Source of the DNA: an uncultured Clostridia bacterium
Lineage (GTDB): Bacteria > Bacillota > Clostridia > Christensenellales > Aristaeellaceae
Length of the DNA stretch: 60,627 nucleotides
Direction of reading: 5' to 3'
NCBI GenBank assembly: GCA_947165425.1
Contig: CAMVAJ010000006.1
Location: 1 to 60,627, forward strand
The translations under genes and the position numbers were made by a program. Under the pieces are notes generated by a model. It saw only the letters and a program-made list of their open reading frames with translations. It ran no database searches and had not been told where the DNA came from. Positions 1-6,237 of this stretch are shown one piece after another (the first letter of the stretch is position 1; each line of letters begins with the position of its first letter).

Positions 1-150
1 AAGGGGTACACTTTAACTGAAGAAAAAAAGAAATATAGAAGAAATACAGACCACAAGTGGCTGTGCACTCACAGAAAAAAAGGTTGCAGGGCCAGTTGAC
101 GGGAGCTGGTTGACAGCTGGTTCTCATCCATGATGAAGGAGGTGATCATT

Positions 151-342
151 ATGCCTTATAAGGATTCTTCTAACCAAGCCGCCTTTGACCGTTGGGTGGA
201 TGTGATGGCAGAACTGCTTCTGAAGTACGGCTCCGCCTTTCTCAAAAGCCTGAACGAAAGCGATATGCCAGCTGCTGTGAATGACGGCATACCTTCACAT
301 GAACAGGATGATCCCTTGGAAGATACTCTGATGGCCGCATAA
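151..342 (+). CDS. Small hypothetical protein, 63 aa
   Basis: I do not recognise the family with certainty. The start at 151 is chosen because a full AAGGAGGTGAT ribosome site ends about 5 bases before it; an upstream in-frame ATG at 130 lies before that site. The product is soluble and acidic toward the C-terminus, with a predicted helix (FDRWVDVMAELLLKYGSAFL) near residues 11-30 and no signal peptide or membrane segment. Short proteins of this shape often accompany serine recombinases in clostridial elements. That is a weak, remembered resemblance, but it suits the recombinase 4 kb away and the coding debris just downstream. Confidence 0.55.
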   Translation: MPYKDSSNQAAFDRWVDVMAELLLKYGSAFLKSLNESDMPAAVNDGIPSHEQDDPLEDTLMAA

Positions 343-361
343 TGATCTCTTGCACTAGCAC

Positions 362-421
362 CTCACAGACCGCCGGGACCGCCGGAACGCGGAGAGGCTC
401 ATAGCATACCTGGCAGAGTGA
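362..421 (+). pseudogene. Possible 3' remnant of a small mobile-element ORF
   Basis: One frame reads LTDRRDRRNAERLIAYLAE and then stops. It follows an in-frame TAG, has no start codon, and looks like the natural end of a helical basic protein. It may be the original C-terminus of the 151-342 gene, displaced by a frameshift. The rest of 343-505 shows no other gene. Weak evidence, resting on residue composition only. Confidence 0.25.
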
Positions 422-505
422 ATAAAGAAGGACGGCTGCCGCATTGCGCACAGCAACCGTTCAAGCCGCGGATAGGCTCCCTTGTCGTCTTGGTCCCGTA
501 CTCCG

Positions 506-1306
506 TCAGCCGGCGGACGCATAGCTGTGCAGGCCGGGCAGCAGCAGATTGACCCCGGCAAACGTGAACAGCACCAGCACCAGCGCGACGATGGCCAGAA
601 TAGCCATGCGCTTCCCCTGCCACTTCAAGCGGAGCCGCTGGTGCAGGTAGATGGCATAGAAGATCCAGGTGATCAGCGCCCAGGTCTCCTTCGGGTCCCA
701 GCTCCACCAGCTGCTCCAGGCCTGTTCAGCCCAGATGGCGCCGGAGAATATCACCACCGTCAGCAGCAGAAAGCCGAGGCAGATCAGGCGGTATCCCATG
801 TAATCCAACTGCTTCATGCCGGGCTCCGTCTCCTCCGTGCCCCGCCGGAGCTTCGCCAGATAGCTGACCCCCAGCCCGCCTGCGATGGCGAAGGCCGCAT
901 AGGAGAAGGCCGCGGAGCCGATGTGCAGGGCAAACCAGGTGGAACGCAGGGCGGGCATCAGTTCCTTGATGTCCCGGGGCTGGAAGGCAGCATAGCTGAG
1001 GATTAGGAAGGCCGCGGGAGCCGCTGCCGTCAGGATCCCCTCCTGCCCCAGACGGTGCCGGAGCAGGAAGCCCAGCACCACTGCAGCCCAGGCAAAACCG
1101 GAGGCAAACTCGAACTGGTTGGCCAGGGGCAGGCGACCCGCGGCGATGCCCCGCCATACGGTGAACGCGGTATGGGCGGCGAATCCGGCCAGCAGGACCA
1201 GCCGGGCCGCCGTGTGCAGAGCCGGCTTCTTCATGGCGGCCGCGGTGAACTGCAGCACGGTGGCGGCAAAATACAGGATCAGCGCGGCAAAAAGCAGTAT
1301 GTTCAT
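506..1306 (-). CDS. ccsA: System II cytochrome c haem ligase subunit CcsA/ResC
   Basis: This 266-residue integral membrane protein delivers and attaches haem to apocytochromes c on the outer face of the membrane. It has several hydrophobic segments and the diagnostic tryptophan-rich WWD motif (WSSWWSWDPKETWALITW, about residues 188-205), which binds haem in CcsA/CcsB/CcmC proteins. The start ATG overlaps the resB stop as ATGA, so the two genes are translationally coupled. It is the last gene of nrfA-resB-ccsA on the minus strand. The context implies that its client is the adjacent NrfA. Annotation tools may call it CcsB; the family is certain. Confidence 0.92.
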   Translation of the reverse strand: MNILLFAALILYFAATVLQFTAAAMKKPALHTAARLVLLAGFAAHTAFTVWRGIAAGRLPLANQFEFASGFAWAAVVLGFLLRHRLGQEGILTAAAPAAFLILSYAAFQPRDIKELMPALRSTWFALHIGSAAFSYAAFAIAGGLGVSYLAKLRRGTEETEPGMKQLDYMGYRLICLGFLLLTVVIFSGAIWAEQAWSSWWSWDPKETWALITWIFYAIYLHQRLRLKWQGKRMAILAIVALVLVLFTFAGVNLLLPGLHSYASAG

Positions 1307-2547
1307 GGATTTCCTCCTGAAGCATTTTCGCCCTGCAGGGCGGCCTGCAGGCTGATGAGCAGGCCCTCCTGGGATTTGGGAGAGCGGATGGCATAGCCGT
1401 CCTCCTCCACCCGGACGCACACAGGCGTCGCAAAGAAGCACAGGTACAGCGCCGCCACCATCAGCGCGAAGCCGAAGTACAGGCAGCCGTAGAGCACCGG
1501 CGACAGTCGCTTGATGCGGAGGCCCGGATACTCCGCCGGATCCAGGAAGGTGAAGCTGTGTTCGCCGATCTGCAGCGTCTCCCCGGGGAAGACCAGCACA
1601 GAGGCGGCACTCCCGTCGACGATGGACTGCACGTCGTACACCGGATCCGCATACCCACTGGAGGTGCTGGTGATCAGGGTGTAGGATCCGTCCTCCTCCT
1701 GAAGGAAGCCCGGGTAAAGCGCCCGGTAGTACACGCCGTTCCGGCCGTCGATGGAGAGGAAGCAGGGCTCCATGAGGTACATGATCTCCTCGGCCCCGTT
1801 GTCACTGTTGCGGATCTGCACCCGTCCAGCCGTCCCGTAGGTCTGCTGATAGATCTTGTAGCCCCGGAAGCGCAGAGGCTCATTGACCCGGATCTCCTGC
1901 TCCTTCACTTCCCTGCCGTCCGGGGCGGCGGCTCGCAGCCGGCTGGCATAGTCCAGGCGGCCGGTTTCATCCTCGATATGGAAGGAAAGACAGGTGATGA
2001 CGGTGCCGTCCTCCAGCGTCAGGCTCTCGCCGGGCATCACAGTCCGGTCCTGCACCTGCGGGGTCATCAGCACCAGGGAGCCGAAGAGCAGTATCACCAG
2101 GATGGACAGATGCACCAGGAAGGAGCCGTAGACGCCTGCGCCGTTCTTGTGCCAGAGGCTTCCATCCTGCCGGAAGCGGTTCCGGCGCAGGACTTCCCGC
2201 ACATGCTCAGCCTGACCGGCCGCCAGCGGCTGATCCGGCTCCGCTGTCCGGGTCTGCTCTTTCAGACCGGCAAAGGCCCGCCTGGCCGCCGGAAAGCGGA
2301 GGATGGAGCAGAGGATCAGGTTGCCGCAGAGCAAGATCTCCAGCAGGATGAAATACCAGGCATGAAAAATGTCTGTCAGGCCCAGGGTTTTCAGCGTGAC
2401 CGCCGCGGAAGCGCCGTAGGACCGTACATAGGTCATGTCCTGCTCCCCCTGGGGGATCAGGGAGCCGGCCAGAGAGCAGAGCATGACCAGCACCAGCAGG
2501 ATCATGCCGAAACGCATGGAGCGCAGAAAGGAAAAGACCTTTTTCAA
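1303..2547 (-). CDS. resB: System II cytochrome c biogenesis protein ResB
   Basis: This 414-residue ResB/Ccs1-type protein is the partner of CcsA in extracytoplasmic haem ligation. There are transmembrane segments near the N-terminus (around LVLVMLCSLAGSLIP and the FILLEILLCGNLILC stretch), one near residues 145-165, a large extracytoplasmic domain, and a C-terminal membrane segment before the ccsA overlap. I place the start at a TTG at 2547-2545, because GGGAGGTGA lies 7 bases upstream; an earlier TTG at 2565 would sit before this ribosome site. Downstream it overlaps ccsA by 4 bp. In Wolinella a fused ResB-CcsA protein (NrfI) serves the CXXCK haem of NrfA; here the two halves are separate genes. 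Confidence 0.92.
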   Translation of the reverse strand: MKKVFSFLRSMRFGMILLVLVMLCSLAGSLIPQGEQDMTYVRSYGASAAVTLKTLGLTDIFHAWYFILLEILLCGNLILCSILRFPAARRAFAGLKEQTRTAEPDQPLAAGQAEHVREVLRRNRFRQDGSLWHKNGAGVYGSFLVHLSILVILLFGSLVLMTPQVQDRTVMPGESLTLEDGTVITCLSFHIEDETGRLDYASRLRAAAPDGREVKEQEIRVNEPLRFRGYKIYQQTYGTAGRVQIRNSDNGAEEIMYLMEPCFLSIDGRNGVYYRALYPGFLQEEDGSYTLITSTSSGYADPVYDVQSIVDGSAASVLVFPGETLQIGEHSFTFLDPAEYPGLRIKRLSPVLYGCLYFGFALMVAALYLCFFATPVCVRVEEDGYAIRSPKSQEGLLISLQAALQGENASGGNP

Positions 2548-2629
2548 GCGGTCACCTCCCGGCAAACGTGGTAAGGAAAGCGCCGAAGGACGAACGCTGT
2601 CGCCCTCCGGCGCTTGGGATCCACAGGCT

Positions 2630-3832
2630 TTACTCGCCCAGGCCGTCCAGCAGCATCAGGGCCACGTCGATGAAGACTTCCGCCCTGTCCAGGCACTTGG
2701 TTGTCAGGCGGGAGTTGTGCGCGCCGTCGCTGTTCTCCACGAACACGAAGTCCCAGTACCACTGGCCTTTGCGGTTCAGGGCGCGGATGTCCGCCAGCTG
2801 TTCGTCCGTGTATTTGCCGGAAGCCACGGCGTCCGCCAGCCGGTTGGTCAGGGTCTCCAGCTTGACGCCCACGTCGTTCGTGCGGGTCTTGACGGGCTCC
2901 TGAACGCCCCGGACAAAACCGGCCAGATCCGCATGGCAGCCCGCGCAGGTGGCTTGAATGGTCTCACTTTCCAGCGGGCTGACATACTTGTGGCTCAGGT
3001 ACATCTTTCCATCCGCGCCGGTCTCCTTGGCCATGTGGCAGTCCGCACAGGTGAACATGCCGGCATGTACGCTGCCCGCTCCCATATAGGTCTCAAATTC
3101 GGGATGCTGGGCTTTCAGTTGCTGCACGCCGGTGCGGGGGTTGGTGTAGTCGGAGAAGCCGATGCCCTCGTAGTAATCGTAGATCGCGTCGGGGTCCATT
3201 CCTGCCAGGCTCTGGTAAGGCAGTGTGGTCATCTTCCCGTCCGGCGCGAAGTAGTACTCCACATGGCACTGGGCGCAGGACAGGGTTTCAGCCTTCACAC
3301 TGCCGAAATCGTCCCCCACCGCATCCGCCAGATAGGTGTGCGTCACAGTGATCTGCCCGCCGGGGGTATTGGCGTGGCAGGTGAAGCAGCCCACGTCCTC
3401 AAAGCTGGCGCCATCCAGCTCATCAAAGGGGATGCTGTAGGCGCTGTCCCCATCGTTCAGGGTCAGCACTGTGAAGTCGGCGGTCTTGCAGGTGAAGCAG
3501 TTGGCCAGGGCATGGGGGCGGCCGGTGGCCATCAGGTCACTGACACAGTAGTAGTGGCCCCGGGCGCTGCCATAATACCTGGCAAAACCGTAGTCTTCGT
3601 AGATGGTTTTGATGAAGGGATACTCCTCGGTGTACTCTACCACCTCGGCATTCTCGGCGTTGGCCTGGTAGCTGGCATACACTTCCGGGAAGGTCTCCGC
3701 CCACTGGGACGCCGGGATCACCGTGATGCCCGTGCCCTTCTCAGCCACGGCAGCCGGGGTGTCCGCGCAGGCCAGGGACGCCGCGCAGAGCAATAACACA
3801 GCCAGCAGCAGAGCCAAACACAGCTTTCTCAT
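2630..3832 (-). CDS. nrfA: Ammonia-forming cytochrome c nitrite reductase NrfA
   Basis: Pentahaem cytochrome c552, reducing nitrite to ammonia with six electrons outside the membrane. In the 400-residue product the haem motifs are CFTCK (112-116, the lysine-ligated catalytic haem), CFTCH (149-153), CAQCH (186-190), CADCH (262-266) and CAGCH (296-300). The CHVEYYF segment after the third haem is typical of NrfA. A signal peptide ends at a probable ACA|DT signal peptidase I site. The second ATG (3832) is preferred because GGAGG is 8 bases upstream; the first ATG (3838) abuts it. It is shorter than the E. coli enzyme (about 478). No nrfH-type quinol dehydrogenase is adjacent. Confidence 0.93.
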   Translation of the reverse strand: MRKLCLALLLAVLLLCAASLACADTPAAVAEKGTGITVIPASQWAETFPEVYASYQANAENAEVVEYTEEYPFIKTIYEDYGFARYYGSARGHYYCVSDLMATGRPHALANCFTCKTADFTVLTLNDGDSAYSIPFDELDGASFEDVGCFTCHANTPGGQITVTHTYLADAVGDDFGSVKAETLSCAQCHVEYYFAPDGKMTTLPYQSLAGMDPDAIYDYYEGIGFSDYTNPRTGVQQLKAQHPEFETYMGAGSVHAGMFTCADCHMAKETGADGKMYLSHKYVSPLESETIQATCAGCHADLAGFVRGVQEPVKTRTNDVGVKLETLTNRLADAVASGKYTDEQLADIRALNRKGQWYWDFVFVENSDGAHNSRLTTKCLDRAEVFIDVALMLLDGLGE

Positions 3833-3874
3833 GTTCATCTCCTCCGTTTCCCGCTTACTGATCTTCCTGCAAAT

Positions 3875-3903
3875 AGTATACCATAGAACACCGGAGGAGA
3901 CAA
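3875..3903 (-). promoter_or_regulatory. Promoter of nrfA-resB-ccsA
   Basis: On the minus strand TTGTCT (3903-3898) is followed after exactly 17 bases by TATACT (3880-3875), a near-consensus vegetative promoter about 43 bases before the nrfA start. I saw no convincing FNR or NsrR palindrome around it. Confidence 0.75.
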
Positions 3904-4012
3904 GTGAAAAACTTCATCAAGACAGTCAGAAAGAGCATCATGGTGCTTTCACAGGCCCGGTGTATTTCCTTGGACGAGAATTTAATGGTCGATTAATTAT
4001 ATCTTGTAAAAT

Positions 4013-4076
4013 GTCCGAATCCGCATTGCACTGCTCTGTCTGTCATGATAGAATACAGATGCAGGCGGATTCGGAC
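4013..4076 (+). promoter_or_regulatory. Recombinase promoter enclosed by a 12-bp inverted repeat
   Basis: GTCCGAATCCGC (4013-4024) is repeated as its exact complement GCGGATTCGGAC (4065-4076). Between them lies a promoter-like TTGCAC (4026-4031), 17 bases, TAGAAT (4049-4054), reading toward the recombinase gene at 4168. The arms could be an operator, an RNA hairpin, or a recombinase binding site. The remainder of 3904-4167 shows no gene. Confidence 0.6.
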
Positions 4077-4167
4077 GATTTTTGTTTCACCATTCTCATT
4101 GACAAACCATCGGATTCGAGGGGATTGGCACCCCTGCAACAGACTGTGCATCAGAAGGAGCCACACG

Positions 4168-6117
4168 ATGAAACCAAAGACCCGTTGCTACATCTACACC
4201 CGTGTTTCCACCGCCATGCAAGTCGACGGGTTCAGTCTGGAGGCGCAGAAGGAGAAGCTGCGGAGCTTCGCCGCGTTTCAGAAGATGGATATCGCCGGGG
4301 AATACTGTGACGAAGGCTATTCCGGAAAGAATATCCAGGGCCGGCTTGCCTTCCGGCAGATGCTGCAGGACATCGAAGCACGAAAGGACGGAGTCAGCTA
4401 TGTCCTTGTTTTCAAGCTGTCCCGCTTTGGCCGGAACGCTGCGGATGTGCTGAATTCCCTACAGCTGATGCAGGATTATGGCGTCAATCTCATCTGCGTG
4501 GAAGACGGCATCGATTCCTCAAAAGACGCTGGCAAGCTGATCATCTCCGTTCTCTCCGCTGTGGCGGAAATCGAGCGGGAAAACATCCGCACCCAGACCA
4601 TGGCAGGCCGGGAGCAGAAAGCACGGGAAGGCAAATGGAACGGCGGCTTTGCGCCTTATGGCTATATGCTGGTGGACGGCCAGCTCCTGATCAGCGAGGA
4701 GGAGGCCGAGGTCATCCGGATCATCTACGACAAATATATCCATTCCAATGGCGGCGCGGGGGCAGTCGCCGAATACCTGAACACACACGGCTATAAGAAG
4801 ATCACCCGTCAGAATGGCATGATGCCCACTTTCTCTGCGCCTTTTGTGGTGGATGTGCTGGACAATCCCATCTACATGGGCAAAATTGCCTATGGCCGCA
4901 GGCGTTCTGAGAAGAAAGTCGGCACCCGCAACGAGATGCACGTGGTGGTTCAGAGCAATTTCCCCATCTATGAAGGACAGCATGAGGCCATCGTATCGGA
5001 AGAAACCTGGCAGCTGGCCCATGAGAAGCGCCAGAAATCGGCCTTCGTACGGGAGAAAATTCACGACATCAACCACGCCCATGTGCTGTCCGGCATCCTC
5101 CGCTGCCCGGACTGCGGCAAGGGTATGTACGGCAATGTCTCCACGCCCCACAAGAAGGACAACAAGATCCGGCATTACTACTACTGCAAAAACACGATCA
5201 AAAAGACCGGTCATGCCTGCAGCTTCCGGACCAACCTGGATCAGGAAGAGATCAACCGTCAGGTCGCCGCGGTGATTTCCGCCATGGTGAGTCAGCCGGA
5301 TTTTGTGGAAGCCATCAAGGCAAAGATCGGGACAACCGTGGATACGGCGGACCTTGAAAAGAAGCTGGCATCCCTGGAGGCCCAGCGCCATCAGGCAGAG
5401 GGCGTCAAGGCCCGGCTCGAGCGCCAGATGGACAGCATTCCGGTGGATGACGCGCACTACGAGCAGAAGATCGCGGATCTTCAGAGACGGTATGATGATC
5501 AGTATGATATCCTGGCCGAGATTGCCGCCCAGCAGGATGAGGTGAACGAGCAGCTGCAGCTGATCCGCCAGGAACAGCTCACCGGCGAACAGATCTACCA
5601 GCTGCTGCTGGCCTTCAATCAGCTGTATCCGACATTTACGGAGGCAGACCAGAAGCGCTTCATGCAGGCCTTTGTGGAGCGCGTGGACATCTACCCGCAG
5701 AAGACAAAGGACGGCCTCTGGATCCGCAGCATCACCTTCCATTTCCCGGTGCCGGTGGATGGGGAAATGGTTCGACAACTCCCCTTGGAATCTCAAACCA
5801 TGCATGAGACGGTCATTTCTCTGTCCCAACAGCGCCCAGACCACTACGTCCGTGTCGGCATCGACCTGGATGACATGGACGTGACGCCGGCTGAGAGCAA
5901 GGCTTCCTATCAGGAAATCAAGGACTATGTCTTTGAACATACCGGCCTGCATGTGTCGAACCTGTACATTGCGCAGGTGAAGGCGAAGCACGGAATCATT
6001 GAACGTGACTGCTATAACAAAGCCAAAACTGAAGGAAACCGGGTGCCGAAATGCCCTCCTGAGAAGGAGAAGGCCATTGAGGAGGCGCTGAGGCACTTTC
6101 AGATGATCCCCAGATGA
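4168..6117 (+). CDS. Large serine recombinase with an RlmD-type C-terminal tail
   Basis: Site-specific recombinase of 649 residues. The N-terminal catalytic domain begins YIYTRVST, with the nucleophilic serine in the R-V-S motif, and continues through LVFKLSRFGRNAADVL and the AEIERENI helix. It is followed by a recombinase domain (GFAPYGY onward), a zinc-ribbon-like CPDCGKGMYG...YYYC region around 310-340, and a coiled coil around 390-470. The start is fixed by AGAAGGAG 7 bases upstream. Unusually, the last ~105 residues (MHETVISLS...LRHFQMIPR) form a separate domain that recurs alone at 22.4 and 32.6 kb. It is probably an integrase of a mobile element; neither element boundary nor partner genes were found. 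Confidence 0.9.
   Translation: MKPKTRCYIYTRVSTAMQVDGFSLEAQKEKLRSFAAFQKMDIAGEYCDEGYSGKNIQGRLAFRQMLQDIEARKDGVSYVLVFKLSRFGRNAADVLNSLQLMQDYGVNLICVEDGIDSSKDAGKLIISVLSAVAEIERENIRTQTMAGREQKAREGKWNGGFAPYGYMLVDGQLLISEEEAEVIRIIYDKYIHSNGGAGAVAEYLNTHGYKKITRQNGMMPTFSAPFVVDVLDNPIYMGKIAYGRRRSEKKVGTRNEMHVVVQSNFPIYEGQHEAIVSEETWQLAHEKRQKSAFVREKIHDINHAHVLSGILRCPDCGKGMYGNVSTPHKKDNKIRHYYYCKNTIKKTGHACSFRTNLDQEEINRQVAAVISAMVSQPDFVEAIKAKIGTTVDTADLEKKLASLEAQRHQAEGVKARLERQMDSIPVDDAHYEQKIADLQRRYDDQYDILAEIAAQQDEVNEQLQLIRQEQLTGEQIYQLLLAFNQLYPTFTEADQKRFMQAFVERVDIYPQKTKDGLWIRSITFHFPVPVDGEMVRQLPLESQTMHETVISLSQQRPDHYVRVGIDLDDMDVTPAESKASYQEIKDYVFEHTGLHVSNLYIAQVKAKHGIIERDCYNKAKTEGNRVPKCPPEKEKAIEEALRHFQMIPR
5803..6117 (+). repeat. 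RlmD-tail repeat, copy 1 (fused to recombinase)
   Basis: This is the first of three related coding repeats in direct orientation. The protein core, from YQEIKDYVFEHTGLHVSNLY to LRHFQMI, is almost identical to copy 2. Many of the DNA differences fall in third codon positions and are silent, which suggests selection on the protein. I recall the same domain at the C-terminus of clostridial RlmD/RumA-type rRNA methyltransferases after the motif H-V-E-T-V-V. The recombinase keeps HETVIS at the junction. Confidence 0.8.
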
Positions 6118-6237
6118 CGTATCCTCACAGGGATTGACAGCAGCGAGGACAAACGGGCTGCACCTGTATGCATGGGATGAAAAAAAACCAGCGCATGGAT
6201 CCATGACACCGGTCCGCTGGGGGAAGGAGGCAAAGCC

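Noticed and set aside
3755-3832. Lipobox in NrfA (SLAC)
   Set aside because: The -3 position is serine and the flanking sequence fits a signal peptidase I A-C-A site better.
6134-6170. TTGACA before the SGNH gene as a promoter
   Set aside because: No acceptable -10 lies 15-19 bases downstream; the promoter of this gene was not located.
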